A stretch of DNA of 64,000 nt from an uncultured Persicobacter sp. (GTDB lineage: Bacteria; Bacteroidota; Bacteroidia; Cytophagales; Cyclobacteriaceae). The stretch is taken from contig CANMKE010000005.1 in the NCBI GenBank assembly GCA_947498325.1, positions 124,001-188,000 on the forward strand. The letters run 5' to 3'. This document shows positions 1 to 9,446 of the stretch, in pieces. The notes under the pieces were generated by a model. It searched no databases. It worked only from the letters and a program-made list of their open reading frames with translations, and had not been told where the DNA came from. Each line of letters starts with the position of its first letter. Position 1 is the stretch's first letter. Made by a program: the position numbers and the translations under genes.

Positions 1-1
1 C

Positions 2-598
2 GACTTTCTGCAAGGCGGAGCTTTAGCCGTGCCGAATGCAAATGAGATATTGCCTGTGTTACAAAAATTGTTCCCAAAGTTTAACTTGATCTTCGCTTCT
101 CAAGATTTTCACCCTGCTGATCATCGCAGTTTTGCCGCTCAGCACCAAGGGAAACAAATCGGTGAGGTCATCAATCTCGATGGTTTACCCCAAGTACTTT
201 GGCCTGACCACTGCGTACAGGGTACCGCAGGGGTGGGATTGCATAGCGATTTGCCTACTGACAAGTTTACGGCAGTTGTTCAAAAAGGACAAGACGTAAA
301 GGTGGATTCTTACAGTGCATTTTTTGATAACGATCATCGGCAACCCACGGGGCTGGATCAGGAATTAAAGGAAAATGGGGTAACAAAGCTGTTTGTGGCG
401 GGTCTGGCCACCGATTATTGTGTTAAGTTCTCTGTGCTTGATGCCCTAAAATTAGGGTATGAGGTCGTTTTGATAGCCGATGCCGTAAGGGCAGTAAATT
501 TAGATGCAAAGGATGGCGAGCGTTCTATTGAGGAAATGAAAAGTAAAGGGGCATCAATAATCCTTTCTGAACTATTGATAAATGAGAAAATGCTTTAA
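2..598 (+). CDS. pncA: Nicotinamidase (5' end outside window)
   Basis: Isochorismatase-fold amidase that hydrolyses nicotinamide to nicotinate and ammonia in cytoplasmic NAD salvage. The reading frame is open to the left edge, and the first visible residues, DFLQGGALAVPNANE, carry the catalytic Asp region, so only the first few residues are missing. The metal-binding block DFHPADHRSFA, the block LWPDHCVQGTAG, the catalytic Lys in VVQKGQD and the nucleophilic Cys in ATDYCVKFSVLDA are all present, so the enzyme should be active. A GTG at 29 is not the true start because it lies inside conserved sequence. The family call is secure; the N-terminus is not visible. Confidence 0.95.
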   Translation, partial: DFLQGGALAVPNANEILPVLQKLFPKFNLIFASQDFHPADHRSFAAQHQGKQIGEVINLDGLPQVLWPDHCVQGTAGVGLHSDLPTDKFTAVVQKGQDVKVDSYSAFFDNDHRQPTGLDQELKENGVTKLFVAGLATDYCVKFSVLDALKLGYEVVLIADAVRAVNLDAKDGERSIEEMKSKGASIILSELLINEKML

Positions 599-648
599 AT
601 CGTTTATTTTTTAGTGTATTCTTGCACATTATTTGATTAACGATTAGA

Positions 649-1293
649 ATGAAGTATGTAGTTGGGCTACTTTTGGTAGCATGTTTATTTTTTCCACTTC
701 AAGGGAGAGGGCAAAATAGTGAGGATGGTTTTAAGCCTGTATCGGAAAGCACGAAAATAGGCGATTGGAGCATGAATACGCTGGTATATCATGCTTTCCC
801 CAAGTTTAATGCAGATGGCAATTATCGCCTTTGGTTGCAACAGAATTATAAATTAAGGAACAGCCCGCTGAACCTTCGGATGGAGGAGTCTTTTGGGTTA
901 AAAAATGCTTTGGTCGGTTATATCGATTATTATTTGCCACTGACGTCGCACTTCCTTTTTGCGGGATCTATTGGGTCAGGGTATAATTTTACCACGGCCA
1001 CAAAAGTTTCTGAAGAAACGGGAGAAGTTTTGCAGCGGGGTGCGATGGTTTCTCAGCTCGGCTGGGCGTGTGTGTTTATTGCTCCACTGAATATTAACCG
1101 TTTGACGGTCGTATTGGCATCGGAGCCAGAATATCAGTGGGTTCGTGAAGTGTGGGACTGGACCAACTATATTGCCATTGTTTCCTGGAAGGTCAGTGAC
1201 CATACTGCTGTTCAGGCACGGATTATTGGTGATTATACCCATGGCTATTTATACCAAGCGGGGGCAGGAGTGAGTATTGACTTGGCTCGATAA
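649..1293 (+). CDS. Secreted protein of unknown function, probable outer-membrane beta-barrel
   Basis: This 214-residue protein begins with a Sec signal peptide (MKYVVGLLLVACLFFPLQGRGQ) and has no transmembrane helix afterwards. The mature part alternates aromatic and polar residues (for example LWLQQNYKLR, YIDYYLPLTSHF, YIAIVSWKV) and ends near an amphipathic strand, which fits a small beta-barrel or a surface-associated beta protein. I recognise no family. It stands alone, 50 bp after pncA, and is followed by a hairpin with a T tract. The start ATG directly precedes the signal peptide. Confidence 0.7.
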   Translation: MKYVVGLLLVACLFFPLQGRGQNSEDGFKPVSESTKIGDWSMNTLVYHAFPKFNADGNYRLWLQQNYKLRNSPLNLRMEESFGLKNALVGYIDYYLPLTSHFLFAGSIGSGYNFTTATKVSEETGEVLQRGAMVSQLGWACVFIAPLNINRLTVVLASEPEYQWVREVWDWTNYIAIVSWKVSDHTAVQARIIGDYTHGYLYQAGAGVSIDLAR

Positions 1294-1313
1294 AGGGCTA
1301 TTTGTAAAAAGTA

Positions 1314-1387
1314 AGCTGGCTGATGAATGATGCTGCGCCATGAATTTTTATTCAGTTGCAGTCCACCACTCATCAACTGGCTTTTTT
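1314..1387 (+). terminator. Probable rho-independent terminator with long loop
   Basis: Arms at 1314-1329 and 1367-1382 pair over 16 positions with two mismatches and some G-U pairs; a run of T (1382-1387) follows. The loop is long, so this is weaker than the other terminators here. It lies between convergent genes. Confidence 0.5.
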
Positions 1388-1411
1388 GCTTTTAATCAAT
1401 CTGATTCCCAT

Positions 1412-1771
1412 TTATTTTTCAGCATTTATGGACATTGCCACCTGCAAATAAATTTCTAAATTCGACGATGCGATTTCTTCTACAGATTGAAGGAGTATTG
1501 ACCTCACTTGTTTTCTGCCTTGCTGTTCAAGTAGCGGAAATTCGGTCTGATCCATCAAGTAGCCTTTCATAAAACTGACGGCAATTCCCCCTTCAGCATC
1601 GGGCTTTAGATAGCACAATGGCCCATTGAAATAAAAAAAAGGAATGGACCAGCTGATTTTTTCAGAAATATCGGACGATTGACTTTTAATCAAATACCGA
1701 AGCTCTTCAAACATTTGCCGCTGTGGTGCAGGCCTTTGTGCAATCCAGTGATCTACGTGAACACTTCCCAT
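1412..1771 (-). CDS. DUF1801 (YdhG-like) domain protein
   Basis: A 119-residue cytoplasmic protein of the DUF1801/YdhG fold. The family pattern is visible: an early helix with RQMFEELRYLIKS, then SWSIPFFYFNGPLCYLKPDAEGGIAVSFM, which matches the usual 'W..P.f.....v.y......I.v.F..G' core. The biochemical role of these proteins is unsettled; some are called iron chaperone-like by homology. Its ATG overlaps the stop codon of the upstream ChaN-like gene by one base (TAATG), so the two are translationally coupled. Confidence 0.8.
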   Translation of the reverse strand: MGSVHVDHWIAQRPAPQRQMFEELRYLIKSQSSDISEKISWSIPFFYFNGPLCYLKPDAEGGIAVSFMKGYLMDQTEFPLLEQQGRKQVRSILLQSVEEIASSNLEIYLQVAMSINAEK

Positions 1772-2658
1772 TATTGGTGGGTATTAGTCATGTCATCAGC
1801 TACCACCAATACATAATCTGCTTGGTTTAAGTGCTCCTCTGACAATTTTTTTAATTCCCCCTGTTTGACTGTCGCAATTGTAATAATTTTTGATTCAGGA
1901 GAAAGTGCTTTCAGGTAGGTGGTTATGCCTTCGTGAAAATCAGAATGATAACTTCCGTGGAAGTGGATGAATTTCGTGTTTTTGTCAAGCTGTTGCGCTA
2001 TAAAATAGGCCATTGTCGCATCTTTTACCGCCTGCGCATAAACGATGTTATACCCACCATGCTGCCCCATCATCTGTTTCATTTTTCGATACTGAAGCTG
2101 TGTTGTATCAACATTGATCGGTAGAGGCGCCAGGAGTGTTTTCGCCTCCGAAGACAGGCTTTCCAGTCCTTCCAAACCCTTTCGATAGACCAACGAAGCA
2201 TATCTCCTTGGAATGTTGGTGGCAATAAGTTCGATTTTATTTTCTCGGGCCCAACGCATTAAGGGCTGATAATCTGTGGGCTGATTAGGCCACAAGCGTG
2301 CCTGATCAGTAAAGTTTTTTTCTGAAATAAGTTGTTGCTGATATTCCGAAACGATCAACTGCTGATCGCGCTCCAACATTTCAAATCCCAATTTTAACTT
2401 ATAGTCAGGGCTTTGCAGGGCGTGTGCCACCCTGTTTTGTTGCCAATGAGCAATAGGGTCATTATGGAGTTCACCGAAAAGCACAACATCGGCCGACTGA
2501 AGGGACTTGATCAATTTTTTATAGCTTGTTTTTTTCCCCTGCGCAGTGAACCACTGAAATGCGTCATTGTCTTTTTGTGCAAATAAAGATTGGTTTGTAC
2601 AGAGTAGGAAGATCAAGGCGAGTGAAATGCCTTTGGTGAAAAAAAATATTTTCCTCAT
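1771..2658 (-). CDS. ChaN/Tiki-superfamily haem-binding-uptake-like protein
   Basis: A 295-residue exported protein with a hydrophobic N-terminal signal (about residues 1-27, ending LFAQ). The core resembles ChaN/EreA-like proteins: VVLFGELHNDPIAHWQQN near residue 57 holds the conserved G-E-x-H, followed by LGFEMLERDQQ, RWARENKIELIATNIPRRYA and HFHGSYHSDFHEGI with conserved His residues. Characterised ChaN binds haem as a lipoprotein. This one has no obvious lipobox, so a periplasmic location is likely. It is the first gene of a two-gene operon with the DUF1801 protein and is divergent from the DprA-like gene. Confidence 0.8.
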   Translation of the reverse strand: MRKIFFFTKGISLALIFLLCTNQSLFAQKDNDAFQWFTAQGKKTSYKKLIKSLQSADVVLFGELHNDPIAHWQQNRVAHALQSPDYKLKLGFEMLERDQQLIVSEYQQQLISEKNFTDQARLWPNQPTDYQPLMRWARENKIELIATNIPRRYASLVYRKGLEGLESLSSEAKTLLAPLPINVDTTQLQYRKMKQMMGQHGGYNIVYAQAVKDATMAYFIAQQLDKNTKFIHFHGSYHSDFHEGITTYLKALSPESKIITIATVKQGELKKLSEEHLNQADYVLVVADDMTNTHQ

Positions 2659-2742
2659 GTGGGTTTCAGGTTATTTTTTTGATTATAATTGGTCTAATAT
2701 AACTATTCTTTACAGTACTTGACCTGAAAAGCGACTCAAATT

Positions 2743-3702
2743 ATGGATTTTGATTATCATCTTTTTGTGCTATCCCTTTGTGCTAATGTAGGCTACGTGA
2801 CCATGACGGCAGCAAAAAAATACCTTGCAGAAAATGATGTGGATTTCCCTAATGAACGTGCATATGTAGAGGTGGTGTCCAACTTGAAACGCCAAAATAG
2901 TCGGCTTAGAAATATCAGTGTTAAAGATGTACAACAGGCCCTGGATGTGTCTGATCAGATCTTGGATCGCTCTGAGGCTGCAGGAATCACCATATTGGAT
3001 CATCATCACCCTTATTTTCCACCATTATTACGACATGTGGACGGTGCCCCATTTTTTTTGTATGCCAAGGGTGAGTTAAGCTGCCTCAATGAGTTGGGAG
3101 TAGGCGTGATTGGTTCGCGCAGCCCTTCGGATTTTGGTAAGCGAATAGGGGAGCAGTTAATTGGTCGATATTTGATTGAGGAGTTTGATTACACCATAAT
3201 TTCAGGTTTGGCTTTGGGCTGCGATGCCATAGCGCACCGTTTGGCAATTGAACATCAGCGTCCGACGATAGCGGTTTTACCTTCCGATGTTCAGAATATT
3301 TACCCTAATGAACATGCAGGTTTGGCAATGAAGATCGCCAAAGAAGGAGGCTGTCTTTTATCCATGTACCCGGTGGGCAGTAAGGTTCAGAAGTCGAATT
3401 TTCGGGAACGTGATCGGTTGATGGCGGCCATCAGTGCGGGGATGGTGGTGATCGAAAGTGAATTGGCATCGGGTACCATGCATACTGCCACTTATGCCGA
3501 TGAGTTTTTGAAACCCAAGGCGGCCATTTATGCCCACAGTCATCCGAATTATGCTTCGAAAGGCTATGCACAATCCCCCACATTTCAGGGCAATGTGGAA
3601 TTGGTGGAAAACCGCGGATGGTTGCCATTGCGAAACGGGGAAGATATTGTTCGGTTTGACCGTCAGATTAAGCGGCGGTTCGCGCAATTAAGCCGAATTT
3701 AG
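2743..3702 (+). CDS. DprA/Smf-like DNA-processing protein, short form
   Basis: A 319-residue DprA-type Rossmann protein. Canonical DprA loads RecA on incoming single-stranded DNA during transformation. Visible signatures are GVIGSRSPSDFG, IISGLALGCDAIAHRLA, TIAVLPSDVQNIYPNEH and SGTMHTATYADE. Two points differ from the housekeeping form: the usual FPxRNR loop reads FRERDR (Asn to Asp), and the protein ends about 25 residues after the Rossmann core, so the C-terminal winged-helix domain is absent. It may be a paralogue with another nucleic-acid role. It is convergent with dinB, with 16 bp between the stop codons. Confidence 0.8.
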   Translation: MDFDYHLFVLSLCANVGYVTMTAAKKYLAENDVDFPNERAYVEVVSNLKRQNSRLRNISVKDVQQALDVSDQILDRSEAAGITILDHHHPYFPPLLRHVDGAPFFLYAKGELSCLNELGVGVIGSRSPSDFGKRIGEQLIGRYLIEEFDYTIISGLALGCDAIAHRLAIEHQRPTIAVLPSDVQNIYPNEHAGLAMKIAKEGGCLLSMYPVGSKVQKSNFRERDRLMAAISAGMVVIESELASGTMHTATYADEFLKPKAAIYAHSHPNYASKGYAQSPTFQGNVELVENRGWLPLRNGEDIVRFDRQIKRRFAQLSRI

Positions 3703-3718
3703 CAAGCTTGGCAGATTG

Positions 3719-4807
3719 CTATTTGTGATGAAACCGATGCTTGAAAGGGATTTGAAGTTGCTTGTTAAACCGCTCATCAGGAATGTTGAGGTTGGAGATA
3801 CTGACCCCCATCAGCCTGATTGGTTCATAATCTTCTTCAGCACCGAAAAAGAGTTTCAGTACCTGCTCTCGCAATTCCTTTTCAGATTTTACATAATGAT
3901 CCAGGGACTTACTTCTGCTGATTTGTTTAAAATCATGAAATTTAACTTTCAGGGTAATGGTTTTTCCAGAAGCATTACTGTGGAGCGCCCTTTTCCAAAC
4001 AGTTTCACATATTTTGTAGAGCTGATCCAGGAGTTCATCATGGTGTGATATATCGCTGTTAAAGGTGTTTTCTGCACCAATGGATTTACGAACGCGATCT
4101 GGAATTACAGGGCGTTGATCATCACCGCGAACAATACGATAGAAGTGCGCCCCTGCACGCCCAAATTTTCTGACCAACTGTTTTTGGGTATAATTTTTCA
4201 GGTCAAATCCTGTAGAAATGCCCATCTCTTTCATTTTTTCTGCGGTAACCTTACCAATGCCATGGAATTTTTTGATGGGTAATCGCTCAAGAAAGGAGAC
4301 CGCCGCATCGGGTTGAATGATGTACATTCCGTTGGGTTTGTTAATGTCTGAAGCAACTTTAGCCAAGAATTTGCAATAGGAAATTCCCGCCGATGCAGTT
4401 AGACCTGTAACTTCGAAAATTTCATTCCTGATCATTTCCGCAATAAGTGTGGCAGAGGGAGGGCCTATTAACGGCTCGGTAACATCGAGGTAAGCTTCAT
4501 CCAATGAAAGCGGTTCCACCAGTGGCGTGTACTTATGAAAAATTTTACGGATTTGTTTCGAAACAGCCTGATAGACCTCAAACCGTGGTCTTACAAAAAT
4601 AAGATCGGGGCACCTTCGGGAAGCAATAACTGAAGGCATGGCACTGAAAACCCCAAACTTTCGCGCTTCATAACTTGCTGCCGCCACAACCCCACGTTCT
4701 CGGGAACCTCCCACAGCAAGCGGTTTTCCCTTGTATTCTGGGTGGTCACGTTGTTCGATGGAAGCGTAAAAGGCGTCTAAATCAATATGTATGATCTTTC
4801 TTGAAAT
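3719..4807 (-). CDS. dinB: DNA polymerase IV (Y family), apparent ATT start codon
   Basis: Error-prone translesion polymerase. The fold is complete: HIDLDAFYASIEQRDHPEYKG carries the first metal-binding Asp, SLDEAYLDVT the catalytic Asp-Glu, and a little-finger domain follows (IRLMGVSISNL near the C-terminus). The first canonical start is a GTG at 4714, but that would remove the catalytic Asp. In-frame codons upstream to a TAA at 4838-4840 include no ATG, GTG or TTG. Starting at ATT 4805-4807 gives (M)SRKIIHIDLDAF, exactly where homologues begin, and a protein of 362 residues, normal for the family. I infer initiation at AUU; a sequencing error in an ATG is the alternative. Confidence 0.9.
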   Translation of the reverse strand: MSRKIIHIDLDAFYASIEQRDHPEYKGKPLAVGGSRERGVVAAASYEARKFGVFSAMPSVIASRRCPDLIFVRPRFEVYQAVSKQIRKIFHKYTPLVEPLSLDEAYLDVTEPLIGPPSATLIAEMIRNEIFEVTGLTASAGISYCKFLAKVASDINKPNGMYIIQPDAAVSFLERLPIKKFHGIGKVTAEKMKEMGISTGFDLKNYTQKQLVRKFGRAGAHFYRIVRGDDQRPVIPDRVRKSIGAENTFNSDISHHDELLDQLYKICETVWKRALHSNASGKTITLKVKFHDFKQISRSKSLDHYVKSEKELREQVLKLFFGAEEDYEPIRLMGVSISNLNIPDERFNKQLQIPFKHRFHHK

Positions 4808-4864
4808 GGTGGTATTTGCTAATTTTGAAGGGGGAAATTACGTCAAATTTTAGCCTTTCACAAA

Positions 4865-5749
4865 TCACCATTTTTTCTTTTTTGCTTTCCCAAGTCCAAA
4901 ATCTCTGGAGATATTGAAGCCAAGGTGAATGTCTCCTTCCCAGAAATTCCCACGTGTATCAGTAATAAACCCCTGTGGGATCACCTGCTGCGCGTTGGTC
5001 AGGTGAATTTGGAATACATGGCCGCCTGTTTCAATATCTACCCCTATGGCAAGTGCATCATATTTATTGGGGTTTTCGCGATTATTGACATTCAGGAAAT
5101 ATTCTGCCACAAGGGCGGTTCTTTTGTTAAGTTTGTACCTGCCCCCAAAACCTATCGAGAAAGTATCATTACTATTGTCTGCGGCACTGATTCGGTTTTC
5201 ATGCACCCAAGTAGGACTGAGCTGAAAAGAAAATTTTGAATTCCATTTGTGAGCGATCAGGAGCTGATGGGCAAAAGCACTTCGCTGCAAAACCGAAAGA
5301 TTTTCTTCACTTGAAGGCTGAAAAGTCTTGATGCCCATGTTGGTAAAAAGCGTCATTGAGAGGGGAAATCGATCTGATTGTTTTTTCAGAGCGAATTTTA
5401 AATTGCCATCGACGATTTTATTGAAGGAACTGCGCCCAATCCCCATGGTGAGTCGGTCGGTAATCGCGTAAGAAAGTCCGAGCCGTATTTGTGCTTGATC
5501 GAGTCCGAAAAACTCAGTAGCCCCACTGTTCAGGGTTCCAAAACGATGCTCAATCAAAAATTCAAGGTTGCCAGCCTTGCGCGTTTCCACCGATTGCCCA
5601 TTAATAATTTTTGTCCCTTTAAAGGTGCTGAACACGGGCGCTGGTGCCGTATCTTGGCTGTTTTCCAGTTCTGCAAGTAAGTCCGCCTGAGCAAACGAGT
5701 TGAGGGTGAGGCTGATTATAAGTAAAAAAACAGTGCTGATGGTTTTCAT
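4865..5749 (-). CDS. DUF5777-family outer-membrane beta-barrel
   Basis: A 294-residue exported protein: signal peptide MKTISTVFLLIISLTLNSFA, then a mature chain with FKGTKIINGQSVET, LEFLIEHRFG, LSYAITDRLTMGIGRS and GGRYKLNKRTALVAEYF, a pattern I associate with DUF5777. The many amphipathic strands suggest an outer-membrane barrel. It is the last gene of a three-gene operon (haem lipoprotein, YceI-like, DUF5777). Its ATG overlaps the YceI-like gene by 4 bases. A role in the envelope alongside an electron carrier is inferred only from this neighbourhood. Confidence 0.75.
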   Translation of the reverse strand: MKTISTVFLLIISLTLNSFAQADLLAELENSQDTAPAPVFSTFKGTKIINGQSVETRKAGNLEFLIEHRFGTLNSGATEFFGLDQAQIRLGLSYAITDRLTMGIGRSSFNKIVDGNLKFALKKQSDRFPLSMTLFTNMGIKTFQPSSEENLSVLQRSAFAHQLLIAHKWNSKFSFQLSPTWVHENRISAADNSNDTFSIGFGGRYKLNKRTALVAEYFLNVNNRENPNKYDALAIGVDIETGGHVFQIHLTNAQQVIPQGFITDTRGNFWEGDIHLGFNISRDFGLGKAKKKKW

Positions 5750-6300
5750 TGGAGCGGGTAGGTGGCTTGTAGGTCGATGGAAATGGTTTCAGCGATTTTC
5801 TGAAACATTAATTTTGGAACTTCAATGTCATAATCTTCGAGCTTTACAGAAAATTGGCATATTAAGTTCCACTCCGAGCCTCTACGTTCCATGGTTCCTT
5901 TTGCTTCAATAGACTGACTTTGGCCATGGATGGTCAGGACTCCTTTCGTATTGACCTTTTGCACGCCTTTTTTTTCAGGATCAAAATGAATTAAATCGCC
6001 TGCATATGTTGCTTTGGGGTATTGGTCAGATTCAAGATAATTTTCATTGAAATGTTCCTGCATCAGCCCATTTTTAAACTCAAAACCGATAATAGGGACA
6101 ACGAAAGCAATTTTTGATGTTGCCATGTCAATGGCCGAGACACCTTGATTGTTTGTCGCATCGATGTCCTCCAATGGCGCTTTCGAATAAAAGGAAATCA
6201 CCATTTGAGTGGTACGTATTTTTTGAGCGCAGGCGTGCTGCTGCATCGAGAATATCGCCCAACAGACGATTATCGCAATTTTCCATTTTGTATCCAGCAT
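5746..6300 (-). CDS. YceI-family periplasmic protein
   Basis: A 184-residue exported protein with a signal peptide (about residues 1-25, ending in HACAQ) and a YceI lipocalin-like beta-barrel. Characteristic strings are SKIAFVVPIIGFEF, NENYLESDQYPKATYAG and VLTIHGQSQSIEAKG. YceI proteins bind long isoprenoid or amide lipids in the periplasm. Conserved order of the family is seen except that the usual 'H..v.F.' opening reads TTQMVISFYSKAP. The gene overlaps the upstream cytochrome-like gene by 31 bases and the downstream barrel gene by 4, a tight operon. Confidence 0.85.
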   Translation of the reverse strand: MLDTKWKIAIIVCWAIFSMQQHACAQKIRTTQMVISFYSKAPLEDIDATNNQGVSAIDMATSKIAFVVPIIGFEFKNGLMQEHFNENYLESDQYPKATYAGDLIHFDPEKKGVQKVNTKGVLTIHGQSQSIEAKGTMERRGSEWNLICQFSVKLEDYDIEVPKLMFQKIAETISIDLQATYPLQ

Positions 6301-6608
6301 GAAATAGAATCTATGGTCGCTTGATGTAATTTTCCTGATGGTGGCATGATGGCCCCTTCTCCGTTAATTCGTTTTTCAATATTACTGGTATGCGAAGTAA
6401 CTTCATCGTATCCTTTTAAAGATGGAGGAACGGCCCCAGGCACATGGCAGCCTGGCACGGCACAGTTGGTATTAATGATTTGATCAACCCCACCACTAAA
6501 GGTAATGGCCTCAGGGCAATCTTTCTCAGGAAAGGTTTCTTCTTTTTCAGATAGGCAGGCGGCAAAAATCAATGCAGTGGAAAAAATAAAAATAAGACTG
6601 TATTTCAT
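6270..6608 (-). CDS. Lipoprotein with c-type haem motif (CX4CH)
   Basis: A 112-residue SPII lipoprotein (MKYSLIFIFSTALIFAAC, lipobox FAAC) with one haem-binding-like motif, CAVPGCH, which is CX4CH rather than CXXCH. After it come VPPSLKGYD, GAIMPPSGKL with a probable axial Met, and ISCWIQNGKLR, a pattern typical of small Bacteroidota cytochrome c-like domains. I infer a membrane-tethered periplasmic electron carrier. It heads the operon with the YceI-like and DUF5777 proteins. Whether haem is attached through a CX4CH motif cannot be told from sequence. Confidence 0.75.
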   Translation of the reverse strand: MKYSLIFIFSTALIFAACLSEKEETFPEKDCPEAITFSGGVDQIINTNCAVPGCHVPGAVPPSLKGYDEVTSHTSNIEKRINGEGAIMPPSGKLHQATIDSISCWIQNGKLR

Positions 6609-6698
6609 AAGGTCGAGATTAAGGTGACATTCTACAGTCTTAAGTTAGGATGAAATTTTTGATACGGAAAACGATCAGTCCAAAAATTGATGTGCTTT

Positions 6699-7046
6699 TT
6701 ACTCGATAATTTGATTTGCTGGAATTTCAATATCGAAGGAAGTGTCACAGCCTAAGGCGTCTTCAACCACCAATTGGTACTGACCTGCTGAAACTTGCTG
6801 CAAGTTCAAAATTTTTCTGATTTGACTGCTGTCGTTTTGGGCAAACATAGCTAATTGGTAGGGCGGTTGTCCATTTTCAATATTGGTAACAATAATGGCC
6901 CCATCTTCACTATTGGTCGTCGTACTTGCTTTGATATTATAGGTCAATTCAATATTCGATCTACAGGTCGGCACAACATTGGGCTCGTCAGTACAAGCGG
7001 AGAAAATAAAACTGAACAGGAAGATAAATGAGCAATATTTCAACAT
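6699..7046 (-). CDS. Lipoprotein with one SprB-like repeat
   Basis: A 115-residue lipoprotein: MLKYCSFIFLFSFIFSAC is an SPII signal with lipobox FSAC. The mature region matches the SprB repeat pattern: DGAIIVTNIENGQPPYQLAM, then LQQVSAGQYQLVVEDALGCDTSFDIEIP. In this phylum such repeats occur in large gliding adhesins; here only a single repeat is attached to a lipid anchor. A longer frame beginning at 7112 was rejected because it would start next to the enolase terminator and hide the lipobox. Function unknown. Confidence 0.75.
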   Translation of the reverse strand: MLKYCSFIFLFSFIFSACTDEPNVVPTCRSNIELTYNIKASTTTNSEDGAIIVTNIENGQPPYQLAMFAQNDSSQIRKILNLQQVSAGQYQLVVEDALGCDTSFDIEIPANQIIE

Positions 7047-7115
7047 ATGTTTTATAGAAATAAGTTGAAATACCCATGTAAGGTTTAGGTGTTTGAAGTG
7101 ATTTTGGAGCAAATA

Positions 7116-7146
7116 AAAAGAGCCTATTTCAATAGGCTCTTTTTGT
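7116..7146 (-). terminator. Rho-independent terminator of eno
   Basis: Perfect arms AGAGCCTATT (7119-7128) and AATAGGCTCT (7131-7140) with A-rich and T-rich flanks on both sides. It lies downstream of enolase on the minus strand and could act on both strands. Confidence 0.9.
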
Positions 7147-7168
7147 GATATAATGAACTTATCCTTTC

Positions 7169-8512
<1,344 letters not shown>

Positions 8513-8566
8513 TCAGCAAGTTATTAAAGGAAGCCGTTCGAGCTTCAAATTAATATCTTATGTAAT

Positions 8567-8594
8567 AAAAAAAGCCGATCTTATTGATCGGCTT
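8567..8594 (-). terminator. Rho-independent terminator
   Basis: Perfect arms at 8572-8580 and 8586-8594 (AAGCCGATC / GATCGGCTT) with a 5-base loop, followed on the minus strand by a run of T. It ends the lipoprotein gene at 8620-9165 and isolates it from eno. Confidence 0.88.
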
Positions 8595-8619
8595 CCGCAA
8601 TTATTAAATAGTGTTTTTT

Positions 8620-9165
8620 TTAGAAAGTTACCTTGACGTTAAGCACGACTCTAATGGGTGCCTTTGGTTCTTTTCCTTCTTCAATTTCTTCACCAGCGGT
8701 CAGTTGACCCTGGAAGTAAAAAGGAATCGCCTTCACCTTATTGTTATTCATCGTATTTGCCAGTTTTTCCAGATCTTCTTCACTAACATTAAGGCTATGA
8801 GATTTCTTTTCAGCAAAGAAGTCGGTGTCAATCGTGGCCAATTCGGTTTGTTCAAACCCTGAGGAGAATACCAATTTCCCTCCTTCAAAAGTTGAAGCTG
8901 CAAGGGTGTCGCCTAACCAAGCTGCTGAAATTTCAGTCACTTCAAAGCTTTTGTAATATCCACGGTTTGAAGAATACCATGAAGAATCATTGTTGACCAC
9001 AATGATGGAGTTGAAGTCTGGCGTATCACCATTAATGGTAATAGAATCGGACTCAAAAGGTGTCGGAGCTTGTGAATACCCGCCATTTTCTCCCGAAAGG
9101 CAAGAGGTAAGTCCACTGATGATAATCGCTACGAATAAAAATGGGTAAAAAATCTGTTTGAACAT
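8620..9165 (-). CDS. Lipoprotein of unknown function
   Basis: A 181-residue SPII lipoprotein (signal to about residue 21, lipobox LTSC). The mature part is acidic and beta-rich, with SITINGDTPDFNSIIVVNN and a final strand IRVVLNVKVTF that could be part of an Ig-like sandwich. I recognise no family. It is monocistronic: a hairpin terminator follows at 8567-8594, and 281 bp separate its start from the next divergent gene. Confidence 0.75.
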   Translation of the reverse strand: MFKQIFYPFLFVAIIISGLTSCLSGENGGYSQAPTPFESDSITINGDTPDFNSIIVVNNDSSWYSSNRGYYKSFEVTEISAAWLGDTLAASTFEGGKLVFSSGFEQTELATIDTDFFAEKKSHSLNVSEEDLEKLANTMNNNKVKAIPFYFQGQLTAGEEIEEGKEPKAPIRVVLNVKVTF

Positions 9166-9446
9166 AATGAATTTATTTATGGGATTGCTAATATAAAATT
9201 AAAGGCAGTGTGCATTTCCCATCAAAAAGTAGATGTTACAAAAGTATAAGTTTTTAGGAATTTATGGAAATCTACTATCGGTTTTTATCAAATATAGCCA
9301 ACCTCCTACTTCATTAAATAGCGAAAAGCATTCCAAAAATAGTGAAAAACATCACTTTGGTCATTTATTTTTTTTAATGGGCGGTTAGAGTGGTGTTTAA
9401 GCACACAGCGGTAATCCCCAAGGGGTAAAAAAGACTTTAATTAGGT

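Noticed and set aside
6980-7112. Start of the SprB-type lipoprotein at 7112
   Set aside because: That start is next to the enolase terminator hairpin and would bury the lipobox; the ATG at 7046 gives a normal SPII signal.
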